64,000 nt of DNA, taken from contig NW_026973756.1 in the NCBI RefSeq assembly GCF_035594125.1, positions 162,501 to 226,500 of the forward strand, written 5' to 3'. Made by a program: the position numbers and the translations under genes. The notes beneath the pieces were generated by a model. It was not told the DNA's origin and did no database searches. It saw only the letters and a list, made by a program, of their open reading frames with translations. The stretch is from Scylla paramamosain. Lineage: Eukaryota > Arthropoda > Malacostraca > Decapoda > Portunidae. Position 1 is the first letter of the stretch; every line of letters starts with the position of its first letter. Shown piece by piece: positions 10,146-20,858 of the stretch.

Positions 10146-13100
10146 CTAGCCCATCGCTGATGCCTGGCCGTGCCTGCCACGCAATCCTCCTTGCTTGCTT
10201 CTCTGATTTTGTTTGACATAAGACCACGCCCTATAGCCTTGCTGATCTCGTTGCTGGATGCCCTCCGCATGGCTCTGGTAATACTGTTTCCAATAATCCT
10301 GGTGACCGTGATGGTGACGTGTCTCCTCATGGCTCTGGTTACACCACTCCCAGTAATTGACAGAGCTGTGGTAATAATAGCCCTGGTAATAATAACCCTG
10401 GTGAACCGTGTGTTGACGCTGCTGTCGAGGACTGTGGCGATACACTTCCCCGTATCCCTGCTGATGACTGTGGTGATTGCTTTTTGATCCTGTGTGGCTT
10501 GGGTATTGCTTGTTTTGTTGAAGGGTTAGCCGAGACACCGGGTGATGCTCCACCAGAGCAGCGAGTTGAGAACTCTGTTCATACTTGTTCATACGCTCCT
10601 GCTGAGGCAGCCGAGGGCCTTGTTGCTGATAAGCGCACTGACGACTGTAATGAATGAGGCCGTCTGAGAGGCATCGCGAGGGAGCGCCGTACCCCAGCAG
10701 CAACTGGCCCAGCAAGGAGCACGGCGAGGTGTACCGGCCTGGGGCGTGTGCGGCGGGCGCCAGCACCAGGTACGCGTGCTGGAAGGCCCTTCGCGCCTCC
10801 CAGACACGGAAGGACGATCGGCCCAGATCATTGCCAGGTGTCAATGGGTCCTGGATACACAGATCTGCCCGGCGGTGGCCGCCAGGCATGACGATGGGCA
10901 CGTCCTCTTTCCGCAGGTAGCGGCCGCCCCCCAGCACGCTGATGCCCGTCGTGGCGTACGAAAACTGGTGTCCATAAAAATAGAAGAATCTTAAAAGCAC
11001 CAGAGCAGGCTCTTCTCGTTCCTCAGGCGGGACCTGCAGTTGGAGGAGGCTAGTGGCCATGAGCGTGACGGCGTAGGAGGAGACGCCTCCTGTGAAAACT
11101 TGGCCAAGGTTTAATCGTTTCAGATAATATCTCACGAACAGAACCACAGGCGTCAGTGTGTTAAACTGCTTTTTGAAGTCTGCCACCAGCACCGCGGCGC
11201 GCACAGCCGCCTCGCCGCCGAGAGACACGTCCACCTCCACTCCGGTCTGCTGATGAACAAATTTAACCAGAGGAGCAGTGGCCTTCTCGAGAACCTTGAG
11301 TGAGGCAGGCAGTGCCACGCCCTGCTGCAGGAGGGCGTCTCTCAGGACCAACAGAGGCGGCGGCGAGGGTGGCCACTGTCCCACCAGCGTGAGGTCGACG
11401 TCGCTGTCCGGCAAGTACAGGCCGTTAGCCAGGCTGCCCGTGACCTGCACTTGGGCCGCGGGCCACAGCGCACCAACCACGCCCCTCACGTCTTCCACCG
11501 GGCGCATCCTGCGCCGGGACTCCGCCTCCGTTCCTCCCGCCCAGCGATGGAAGTCCAGGACTTCTTGGCGAAGAGCCTGCAGGGAGCCGTTGTAAGAAGG
11601 CGCCGGATACTGCCATGGTGGAGACTGGTAGGTGGCTGCTGCAGGCTGTGTGATTGGTGCAGTGTGGTGGTGTGGCTGGTGTGTCAGGTGGTGATCTATG
11701 ACGGCGACTGGGGACCTGTTCACGTCTTCCTTGATGTGCTCTTCCACCTCAGTAATCGCTGCTTCATGTTGCTGCTCAGCACCAGGTTCCCCCTCGAGAG
11801 TGTCGCCAGCAGGGAAATAAGAGTCGTTGTTGTTGTTGTTGTTGTTCTTTGCTTCTACAGTTTCTTCCTGCAAATTGTGTTGAGCCTCCAGACTTTCGTT
11901 TTCCCGCGACTGTTCCTGAATTGTACACGCCGCGTCAGACATTTCCACTGTCGTCACTTTCCCTTCCTCGTCATTATCTTGGTTTTCCTCGTCTTTCTGC
12001 CCCTGCTTCTGTTCATTCTCTCTCTCCATGCCCTCCTCTTTTTCCATCATCGTCACTTCCTCTTCCTCGCCGGTGTGTTGTTCTTGCTCACCTTTCTGTT
12101 CCAGCGTGCAATCTAGGAGGATCGTCCTGGCCTCTTTCTCTTCCATTATATTACTTTCATCTTCCTCATCGCTGTGGTCACCCGTCAGAATCATCTGATT
12201 TCCTGCCTGCTTTGGCTCTAAGGATAGCACTTCATGCTCTTCCGCCACCCACGCCTCCTCTTCCTGTTGTTCCAGCATCAGTTCCGGCACTACTGGCACT
12301 GCCTCCTCGTCCTTCACTAACGTCACGCTCTCTTCTTCGTCCCTGTGGTGTTCTGCGCCCTCTCGTTCCACACCAGTGACTGGCTCTTTTCCAGTGATAG
12401 TTGGCAATGTCACATCGACAATGTTTGATACCTCTTCAGGGAGTGGAGGCACCTCTGCACGGGAAGACTCTTTAATCGTGCAAGTACTTTGGTTATTGCA
12501 GTGATTAACATTATTTTGAATCTTTCTGTTTTTTTTCCTACGACGGCGACGAGTTCTTTTTGCTTTGTGAGTTTGTTCTTCGTGTGTCGCGGACTTGTCT
12601 TCCGTCTGTTCCTTAACTGATGAATGACCGTCACACACTTTCACTTCCTCGACAACATCATGATTTTCTTGCTCTCTCTCTTCCAGCATCTGTTCATTCC
12701 CTGTTTCCATCTCTTCTTCTTCTTCCATCATCGTCACTTTCTCTTCCGCGCAAATGTGTTCCTCGCCACGCTCCTGTTCCAGCATCCGCACGAGGAGGGC
12801 CGTCTTTGCCTCTTCCTCCTCCATCATATTCGTTTCCTTTCCCTCGTTGTTTTGAGACTTTTTCATGTTTTTCTTCCTGCGATGGCGCCGAGTTCTTTTT
12901 GCGTTGTTCTGAGTTTGTTCTTCGCATGCTATGTATTTCCCTTCCGTGGAGTGGCTTCCTGGCATCTTGCCAGTCCCTTTACCTTCATTCTGAGAGACTG
13001 TGGTGCATTCTGCTTTTAGTTCATCGTTCAAGTGATTCAGGTTGTTATTCTTCTCGTGTTCCTCCTCAATAGCCTCATTCCGTTCATTATGTTTCGTTTT

Positions 13101-13712
13101 CATGATGTTATTGAGTGGCTTGTTCTTCTCCAGTTCCTTATTTATAGACTCATTGTGTTCACCAGTGCACGCAAAGTTCTTTTTCCACACCACGCCTACG
13201 ATAACTGGAGAGGTGAAGCCGGTGAATGGTGGCGTGCTCGTGCTTGTGTTTTGATCTTGACCAAGGGGTCTCAAATTTGGCTCGACTGAGTCTGTTATTG
13301 GTGAGTGAACGTGTACGTTTTCTACAGTCTCAATACATTTTTGTTCCTCTTCCATCTCACTGCAGTCAGTGAGTGGAGGAGGTGAGGCGCCGTCTTGTTC
13401 CTCAGCACCTGTCTCCCCGTGAGGCAGGGAGACGGCGAGGTGCTGGCTTCGTTTCCGCTTCCTCAGTCGTCGGCAAAGCTTTTGGAAGCAACAACGGACC
13501 CACGAGAAGCAACACGCCTTTTCAGGCTGCTCGTCTGAGTCGCTGCCAACTTCCATCACGCTGCTTTGCTGCGACAAGGACTCGAAGTGGCTCATTGCGG
13601 CAAACTCACTCTGAGTTTTCTTGATGCGCTTATCATAGACCATGTGCTCCTGAAGGCTCACCATGGTGACTAATCTTACAGAGAGATGGTTGGTGGACCC
13701 TGGCCTTAGCAT
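10146..13712 (-). CDS. TENT4/PAPD5/Trf4-type non-canonical poly(A) polymerase, single open frame
   Basis: The family adds untemplated 3' tails (A, or mixed A/G) to RNA, in nuclear TRAMP-type surveillance or in mRNA tail protection. The catalytic core is at residues 710-985. It has the GS motif at 759-760, the metal-binding pair D771 and D773 in a DSDVDL motif, and the third aspartate D828 in VEVDVS. A central domain contains FTGGVSSY at 873-880, and the PAP-associated signature DPLTPGNDLGRSS is at 955-967. All three aspartates are present, so it looks catalytically competent. Residues 90-700 are a long extension rich in Glu, Asn and Lys with repeated basic clusters (KRTRR..RRKKN at 272-282 and 385-395), which may be nuclear localisation signals. 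Residues 1060-1188 form a Gln/His/Tyr-rich tail. The first Met at 13712 has a weak context. The Met at 13664 (residue 17) sits in ACCATGG and may be the true start. A 3.5-kb frame with no intron is unusual for this family in animals and suggests a retrogene or intron loss (inference). Target and partners are unknown. Confidence 0.85.
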   Translation of the reverse strand: MLRPGSTNHLSVRLVTMVSLQEHMVYDKRIKKTQSEFAAMSHFESLSQQSSVMEVGSDSDEQPEKACCFSWVRCCFQKLCRRLRKRKRSQHLAVSLPHGETGAEEQDGASPPPLTDCSEMEEEQKCIETVENVHVHSPITDSVEPNLRPLGQDQNTSTSTPPFTGFTSPVIVGVVWKKNFACTGEHNESINKELEKNKPLNNIMKTKHNERNEAIEEEHEKNNNLNHLNDELKAECTTVSQNEGKGTGKMPGSHSTEGKYIACEEQTQNNAKRTRRHRRKKNMKKSQNNEGKETNMMEEEEAKTALLVRMLEQERGEEHICAEEKVTMMEEEEEMETGNEQMLEEREQENHDVVEEVKVCDGHSSVKEQTEDKSATHEEQTHKAKRTRRRRRKKNRKIQNNVNHCNNQSTCTIKESSRAEVPPLPEEVSNIVDVTLPTITGKEPVTGVEREGAEHHRDEEESVTLVKDEEAVPVVPELMLEQQEEEAWVAEEHEVLSLEPKQAGNQMILTGDHSDEEDESNIMEEKEARTILLDCTLEQKGEQEQHTGEEEEVTMMEKEEGMERENEQKQGQKDEENQDNDEEGKVTTVEMSDAACTIQEQSRENESLEAQHNLQEETVEAKNNNNNNNDSYFPAGDTLEGEPGAEQQHEAAITEVEEHIKEDVNRSPVAVIDHHLTHQPHHHTAPITQPAAATYQSPPWQYPAPSYNGSLQALRQEVLDFHRWAGGTEAESRRRMRPVEDVRGVVGALWPAAQVQVTGSLANGLYLPDSDVDLTLVGQWPPSPPPLLVLRDALLQQGVALPASLKVLEKATAPLVKFVHQQTGVEVDVSLGGEAAVRAAVLVADFKKQFNTLTPVVLFVRYYLKRLNLGQVFTGGVSSYAVTLMATSLLQLQVPPEEREEPALVLLRFFYFYGHQFSYATTGISVLGGGRYLRKEDVPIVMPGGHRRADLCIQDPLTPGNDLGRSSFRVWEARRAFQHAYLVLAPAAHAPGRYTSPCSLLGQLLLGYGAPSRCLSDGLIHYSRQCAYQQQGPRLPQQERMNKYEQSSQLAALVEHHPVSRLTLQQNKQYPSHTGSKSNHHSHQQGYGEVYRHSPRQQRQHTVHQGYYYQGYYYHSSVNYWEWCNQSHEETRHHHGHQDYWKQYYQSHAEGIQQRDQQGYRAWSYVKQNQRSKQGGLRGRHGQASAMG

Positions 13713-13778
13713 ACACTTGGCCCATCGTCCAGCGCCACGTCAACCAACTCCAAGGTACCACTTCCAAGGACTCACCAG

Positions 13779-13783
13779 CCAAT
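13779..13783 (-). promoter_or_regulatory. Possible CCAAT box of the poly(A) polymerase gene
   Basis: An inverted CCAAT (GATTGGCTGG on the minus strand) lies about 70 bp upstream of the first Met and about 115 bp upstream of the better-context Met. It is a candidate NF-Y site by sequence only. I see no clear TATA box. Confidence 0.3.
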
Positions 13784-13881
13784 CACCTTCCGAGAAGCAA
13801 CCCTCACTTGCTTTTCACCGGTAGAGAAGTTTACTTCATGTGTTTTTTTTTTTTGTTTTGTATTATTGTAATAGTTTTGAG

Positions 13882-14071
<190 letters not shown>

Positions 14072-14614
14072 GAAGTCGAATAAATCAGTAGATACAAATT
14101 GCATGCAAGAAACGTGTAACAAGTTGATATGTAGTTATAAATGAATAAGATGACAAACATTGTACATAAACCACGAGGAATCAAGTGATGGGTGACAAAT
14201 GGATGACAAATGACACATCCACAATGTGTGACGAGCGGTGAGTGTGGAGCGACTGGTCTAGTGGAAGAATTATTTGAAGGTGGAGCCAGAACAAAACTGA
14301 CAATGTTACGTATTACAACAAACAATGCCTGGTGGATGGGTGGTGGTGGTGGTGGAATAGGTGGAGTGGTGGAGTGGTGAAAGGAAGGCTGGAGGATTGA
14401 CAGAGTACATGCCAGGGTTTGTTCTTTTCTCTTCTTTTATTCACACAAAGACAGACAGACCAAGCAGTAAAGTTACCAAGGGAAGAATACGCCAGCTAAT
14501 TGCCGCTCCACACAACACACACCACCAGATTTACAATGAACTCACCCGTTTGCACTGAGCGAAAGGCAAGTCTTCCATATTCTTACCTCTGGGCTCTTGT
14601 ACACACACACACAC

Positions 14615-14659
<45 letters not shown>

Positions 14660-16036
14660 CAGGCTGTTCCTCCTTAATTTATGGTGGGTCTTGAGACAGC
14701 TTCCCTTTACAGTTGTATCCTTCTTAATCTATGCTGCCTTCCAGATATTTTCCCCTCCATACGTATATTTCATCTCATGTTATCCTCTCTGTTGTATATT
14801 TCCCCCCTCCAGACATTTCCTCCCTAATCAATTGTCCCTTTTGGATATTCTCACTCTTCATATTTGCCTCTTAATTTATTATTTTTTTTACACATTTTTC
14901 CCCTCTAGATATTTTTTCCTTAATTTATCTCCCATTTCTCCTCTTTGCATATTTCCCACTCTGGGCATTTTCCCTCCGGACATTTTCCTTAATCTATACC
15001 CTCTTTGGACATTCTTCCCTTGTGAACATTGCCCCTTCCTCCCTTCTTAATGATTTAACCGTCAGCATATCACAATGACATCACTGGCGATAGTCGCGAC
15101 CAAAGAAGTAACGGACAAAGAGGTTCTCAGAGTGGCAGACGACTAGCTGTTAGTGCCGAGTCAACACGAGTCTTAAAAGAATATTCGATATATTTACAAA
15201 TAGAAACAGTGGCTGGATGGAGATAAATCTTGAAGTATTTAGTAAACTGCTTCCTAAAGACAGTTAATTCTTATCTATTTACTTTTATTTATTTGACAGA
15301 CATGAAGCCTGAACTGGTGGGTATTATTCTGGCACTCCACATTTCAGGCATACATGTTTTATTCAGGGACTGCCTCGTGTGGAACTGACGACTTCTTGTA
15401 ACTTTCTTCATGCTCTTGTATTGTTATGGTGTTGATATGATGCAGTGCGATTTATTACATCACGAGAGAGGCAACACGTTCTACAGGGCAAATGTCAGGG
15501 AGTGGTGATCGTCGAGGGAGAGAATGACAACAAACACCAACATGAACATGAACAATATTCCCTGAATCTCGCCTGCACTGCCTCACGTCACTCTTGTTAT
15601 GTATTTGCCACACCTCATTTTATTCACTCCTGACACACTTGTAACACTTGACACACTTGCAACACTTCCCACCACAAGTCATTCGTCTGATACCACACAA
15701 AGGTCCCGCCCACGCTTGAGGTGCACTGTACGGATTAGCTACATGTACACAACGACGCTTAGAGCACCACAAAGTGGAGTTTAATGGTGTTGAATTAATG
15801 AGAATTTCCCCTCGGTGAGTCTCCGCTTGTCTTAATCCCATCGGTAATGCTTCAGCCGCTTGCTGTCTCTTCGCTTTGGTTGTGACGAGTGTGATCAGTA
15901 AAGCTGTGATGTGTCTGATGGGGGAGCACTTGCCATGTCTTTGATGGGTAATAGCTGTCATGGCTCTGATAGCTAACAGCCGTCAGGTTTTCCATCAGTA
16001 CCACCTGTCATGGTTGTAATGGTGGTGATGGATTTT
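14072..16036. other. Non-coding region
   Basis: This stretch holds an (AC)n/(CT)n compound array at 14601-14656, a T/C-rich stretch at 14690-15050 with repeated ATTTTCCC-like words, and unique DNA to 16036. No gene is supportable. Confidence 0.55.
14601..14656. repeat. (AC)n-(CT)n compound microsatellite
   Basis: A short AC run (14601-14617) is followed by pure CT units (14621-14656). Confidence 0.95.
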
Positions 16037-16090
16037 ATTTTTTTTTCTATGTATGAGGGACACTGGCCGAGGGCAACAAAAATACAATAA
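16037..16090 (-). mobile_element. 3' terminal remnant of poly(A) LINE family A
   Basis: After a T-run, the sequence GAGGGACACTGGCCGAGGGCAACAAAAA matches the 3' ends at 26223 and 39349 with few changes. About 50 bp remain, so this copy is severely 5'-truncated or eroded. Confidence 0.75.
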
Positions 16091-16551
16091 ATAACAAAGC
16101 CTAAAGAACGAACATACATAATAGAATTGGTGATGCTGCACTCGGTTAAAGGATTCCCGCCAAGCTTACCCAGCGACCCTTGCCTTGACCTACTTGACAA
16201 CCACCGCCCTCTACCCTCCAAGAAATATCGTTCAGTGTGGCAGCGCCCTCAGATTGCGTCCACTTGGCATATCATGGGCAGTTTTGTCATGTATTATGGA
16301 AATCATTGCAAAAGGAGTACAAATGAAACAAAACAGAAGATGGAGAAGGACAGACTGTCACCAGCCCTTCAGTTATCACATATCACAACTTCAATTGTGA
16401 CTGATTAATGCAGCGACTTAAAGGAAGTGTTCACCACAAAGGTATTGCGCTCCTACAAACAATTACTTATCTTACTGTTAAGCGAAAAGAGATAAAATTA
16501 AGATTACCTTAAAATACTGACCTTTGTGTCACACGACAAAGGACAGACAAA

Positions 16552-16552
<1 letters not shown>

Positions 16553-16640
<88 letters not shown>
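16553..16640. repeat. (CA)n microsatellite
   Basis: Pure CA dinucleotides, 44 units. Confidence 0.97.
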
Positions 16641-16646
<6 letters not shown>

Positions 16647-16946
16647 GCATAGTGAAGGTTAGTTAACTCTGTGATGAGTTCAAAAGAAACAGCCTTCCAA
16701 GCTTATTTAAAACAATTTTAAGTCTCCGTTAGCAATAAGCCAGAGTTCAGCTAATTCCTCTCCATATTCTGTGTTATAATGAAACAAGACATACGAGGAA
16801 CACTCTACGTCATCTACAAATGATAAGACACTGCTAATTTTCACACCTACAGTTAATCTAAACATACAATTAACAGTTAATGAAATAAACGGCAAGAGAA
16901 ATTAAGCATCCAGTGTACCGTACCAAACGATCCTGCAATGGTGAGC

Positions 16947-17126
<180 letters not shown>

Positions 17127-17546
17127 GTTAGTTAATTAGTTTATTGACCACGACAACACAGGTATAGGTACAAATAGGAAAAATATATGGTCCAGTAAAA
17201 ATAGACCGTCCAGTTTGTAAATGTATCAAATATGCATATTCAGTGACAGTTAAAATTGCAGCAAGTTGACATGATTTTAAACCTGCGACGTAAACACAAA
17301 GATAAAACCAAAATTTCCAAGACAAAACAAAAATCTCTGCCAAAGCAACAATAAAGCCAATACTCAAAACAATAACACAATAAAACGACAAGTATTTAAT
17401 CTCAATCTAAAAAATAAATTCTATAAAACCTTAAACCATGTGATTAATATATAAACCGCAACAAACCCCCTGAATAAAAAATAAAATCCATACCAATCCA
17501 CTACTAAAACTCAAACACACAATATTATACTGAAAAAATGTTCTGA

Positions 17547-17740
17547 ACTTGTATAATACAGCATGTTAAGGGATACTGAACACTGCAGACACACACTTGT
17601 ATAATACAGCATGTTAAGGGATACTGAACACTGCAGACACACACTTGTATAATACAGCATGTTAAGGGATACTGAACACTGCAGACACACACTTGTATAA
17701 TACAGCATGTTAAGGGATACTGAACACTGCAGACACACAC
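17547..17740. repeat. 48-bp x 4 tandem repeat in LINE 3' region
   Basis: The unit starts ACTTGTATAATACAGCATG and ends CACTGCAGACACAC. Four copies look identical by eye, with the last diverging only at its end. It is a minisatellite inside the 3' untranslated part of LINE B. Because 48 is a multiple of three, it reads as a 16-residue repeat in two minus-strand frames, but no real protein is implied. Confidence 0.95.
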
Positions 17741-19372
17741 TCATGTCTTGTAAACATCCAACATTTTATACAATATAAAGCATCTTTCATTATCATTATA
17801 CATATCAGAGAACAAGTCAGGAATATTAGAAAAACCGTGAGTGTCTCTCAGATGTTGTGTGAGGGTGCACTGTTCCACAACGTGTGCCTCTGTCTGTATT
17901 TCTCCACGGACACACAACCTTTCTTCCAGTGAACCTTCCTCGTGCTCTCCTGTTCCGTCTGGCCATCTCTGCTGCAAGTGAGTGTGCTGATATGCCAAAC
18001 CGCGTAAACGCCACTCGGTAATGTTCATTCCTGTGGGTCTTGCTCTTATACACGGAGTGAACAGATCAAGTGGGGTTTGTTTGTTTGTACATAACGCGTC
18101 TTGAGGAGGCTGAGTTATAAATATTCTCTTTCATTTCCCTAACTCCTTCATCTCTATCACTGGTCGAAATATGTAACAGTTGTGCAATATATGATGGAGT
18201 CTGGTACCGGTTCTCCATGAAAATTTTGATTACTACAATTAGCGGGTCATCCTCCATTCTCTGCCTTTCCAGCCACATTTTCCAGAAAAGTTTCTCTGTT
18301 TACTGCTAACTAATGATTGCAAGGGTGGATAACCCGCCTCGACATACCAAACATCATTACATGTGGCTAGTCTTACATCAAGTAAATGTTTCAATGAACA
18401 ATCATATAGTTTTCGTACTGGCCTGAGGTCTGCATCCAGCCAGGACTCACACACTTATAAAATTGATGACATCAAGCAAGCGTCGAATACTCGTTTTTTT
18501 TTTTTTTTTCACTTGAAATGGAATGTCCTTATTTTTCCTTAAAAAAAAAATAAATTCATTACATGGGCCATTTTTGCATGAGCGTGAGCTCTGACTGACG
18601 ACGAGACCGATCCGTCTGCAGTGAATGTGGACCCCAGGTATATATATTGTGTGCACCGCTCTACCACTAAGCCATCATCCACGTGCACTGCCTCGTTATC
18701 CTGTGGGGTGCCATGAATCACAAAGAACTTGGTCTTACACTCATTCACTGGCATGCCGTACTCATTACAACATTGTTTCATAAGACGCCATTTATTTATC
18801 ACTGTATCTCGTGATGTTGCCAGCAGTACGGTATCATCCATCACAAAAAGAACGTGCAACCACTTTAGGAAACCATCATCTCTGCAGTTATCTTTAATCA
18901 GTTTAATCAGATCATTAACGTATACTAAAAATAATACACAAGATGTACCCCAGTGGTGGCTGCAAACGCTACACTGCCAATGACACTCTTGGCTACGCTA
19001 TACACACCACCAGTAATACCAACATGACCAAACCGCAGCCTAAACGTTTCAATATACGCAGCAGTACATGCCTCGGTACTAGATCATAAGCTTTACTAAA
19101 ATCTATAAAAGTAACCAATAGCTTTTTCTCCTTCCTCCTAGCTATGTCGGTTAAAATCCGTAAAGTTATTACGTCTTCGGTGCAGCCGCGACCTTTCTGA
19201 GCCCCTGCTTGCTCCCGGCACGGAGTGAACCACATTCCCAACCTAGAACACAGCACCATGTCGAGTAATTCTGACACACTGTTAATCACGCTGATACCTC
19301 GGTAATTTTTCGTGTCTTTCCGATCCCCTTTCTTGAAAAGAGTGTGGAACTTAGCTTTTGTCCAGTGTGGGA
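17741..19372 (-). pseudogene. Reverse transcriptase remnant of LINE family B
   Basis: The RT is spread over several frames. At 19372-18993 are NYRGISVIN, the AQKGRGCTED motif and FSKAYDLVPR, which are RT palm blocks. At 18859-18580 is MDDTVLLATSRD, where MDD stands in the usual xxDD catalytic site, followed by NECKTKFF and YLGSTFTADGS. At 18600-18540 is NKDIPFQVKK. At 18454-18240 is ESWLDADLRPVRKLYD. At 18028-17741 is a C-terminal Cys/His segment (CVRGEIQ..HVVEQC), ending in DVYKT. Frame changes and poly(T) or poly(A) slippage near 18500-18550 break the gene, so it cannot make an active enzyme. The RT identity is clear from the motifs. The order of the pieces is collinear, which indicates one decayed insertion and not several. 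Confidence 0.8.
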
Positions 19373-19378
19373 TACTGT

Positions 19379-19380
<2 letters not shown>

Positions 19381-19414
<34 letters not shown>

Positions 19415-20610
19415 GGCAGTGAAGAAGGTGGGAGTGCATTGTTACCATCACGACACCTCCACATATCACAGTGTCCTCGGTGCCTCGGCCTGGCCCGCCT
19501 CGCCGAGCACCGCCAAGCCCCGCCCCGTCCCACCACAGCCATGGTACCACTTTCCAGTCTTTCCCATTCAATATTTATCGTAATGTGCAGGATTTCACAG
19601 GTGTTTTAAGGGGATTTCTAAACTTGGGCTTGGTAGAGGAGTTGAAGGAGGAGGAGGTGGGAAGGAGAGGAAGAGTGTGGGAGGGAAGGAAGAGGAGGAA
19701 AAGGTACCCAGAGGAGGTGCAAAAAAAAAAAAAAAAAAAAATCATCTTGGCGCAAGATCGACATTCCTTTCTTTTTATTAGTGGAGTTGGCATTGTTGTG
19801 ATATTTGATTTATGACTAGGAAAGTATAACAACTTACAATATGTAACAAAATCTGCTCTACCTGTGTTTTTGTTTCGTAAAAAAAAAAAAAAAAATAGCA
19901 GATTCGTCACTTAATTAATTTCCTTTTTTATATTAGCTTGCCCAGGACTGTTTTGGTGTTTGACCTGAAACTTTAAAAAAGAAACGCGTCCCAGCTAATA
20001 TTATCCAATAAAATCTAGTCTAACAACCCGCATTTTTACATTTAATAAAAAGTCTGGTGCCGAGTCTGAAAAATTATTTTCTTTATACGACGAGAAATCT
20101 GTTCTTTTTTTTTTTATTATTCATCTGGAGGGTAGATTTTTTTTTTTTTTTTTGTATTCAGAATATGTAATACAGTCTAGTCTGGCTGTGTTTTCTTTCT
20201 CGATATTACATTATTTTTGTAGTGCAGTTGGAAAAATTTTCAAATATTTTGTTTTTTGTTTAATATTTCTGAACCTGAAAACGTTTTTTTATATTTTGAA
20301 TATTAAAAAATATAGTACATTTTAATCTGGGTGTTTTTTTTTTCTTCTCGCGATTTTTTAAATGAAAAATGTTAGGTAAATATAAGGGCCGATTCGCACA
20401 TTTTCCCTTCCTTTCTTTCTGTGTGTATGTCAGTATTTAGCAAAACTTGCGGCTGTTTCCAGGCTTATACGTGAAAGAAAGCCAGAATTAACCGCGAAAT
20501 TAGATAAACACTCCTCCAAAATGCTTCAAATAAGGCAAAGGTTTTAGCTCCGTTCAGAGACAGCCATGGAAACGTGACGTCATCGGACCCAGACCGAGAC
20601 CTTCCCTCCT
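19381..20610 (+). repeat. R1 dispersed repeat, copy A
   Basis: A roughly 1.2-kb non-coding repeat recognised by self-comparison with 60201-61190. Shared landmarks in order are: a (CA)n tract; AGTGTCCTCGG and GCCTCGC; an ATATTTATCGTAAT-like block followed by CAGGTGTTTT; a purine-rich GAGGAGGAGG block; an A-run; the TTATTAGTGGAGTTGGCATTG block; AGCAGATTCGTCACTT; TCTAGTCTGGCTGTG with TTTCTCGATATTA; GTAAATATAAGGGC; and finally GTTCAGAG..ACGTGACGTCATCGGACC. No open frame persists between copies, so it is not a protein gene. A second head-like fragment follows at about 20640-20690. Confidence 0.75.
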
Positions 20611-20799
20611 CCCTCCCCATGTTTCCTCGTCAATGCTTCCATTAATTTTCAGGGTTTTTCAGGTATTTCTATATGTTTTCCATCTCATCTATGCATTTCA
20701 GTGTGGAGCAGAAGCAGGTGAGGCGATGTCAGTGTGGGAGAGAGAGAGAGAGAGGGAGAGACCACCACCACCACCACCACCACCACGCGCAGGAATTCG

Positions 20800-20802
20800 T
20801 TA
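20800..20802. repeat. Left target-site duplication (TTA)
   Basis: TTA directly precedes the left terminal inverted repeat and matches the TTA at 25583-25585. PIF/Harbinger elements duplicate TWA trinucleotides. Confidence 0.8.
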
Positions 20803-20858
20803 AGGCGGGTTGCCACACGCGCACTTTTTGGGCACGACGTGGCACGAGGTGAGTGCGC
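20803..20858 (+). repeat. Left terminal inverted repeat, 56 bp
   Basis: It begins AGGCGGGTTGCCACACGCGC. Compared with the reverse complement of 25527-25582 it is identical at 54 of 56 positions; only positions 4 and 5 differ (CG against TA). Confidence 0.93.

Larger units (their letters stand above)
17127..19372 (-). mobile_element. 5'-truncated, degraded LINE (family B)
   Basis: A non-LTR retrotransposon remnant with reverse-transcriptase coding at its 5' side and a short-repeat 3' end. The minus strand ends CAATAAACTAATTAACTAAC, so an AATAAA and (CTAA)-like units stand where a poly(A) tail would otherwise be. It then runs directly into the (GT)n strand of the 175-bp microsatellite. The 5' side starts inside the RT, near a WTKAKFHTLFKKGDRK motif at about 19372, so the endonuclease and any ORF1 are lost. 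I cannot assign a clade firmly; the short-tandem tail argues against an L1-type element. Confidence 0.8.

Noticed and set aside
11278..12379. Plus-strand frames across the poly(A) polymerase
   Set aside because: They are antisense shadows of the conserved minus-strand gene.
17547..17740. CRISPR-like array
   Set aside because: The 48-bp units are directly adjacent, have no unique spacers, and sit in a eukaryotic LINE.
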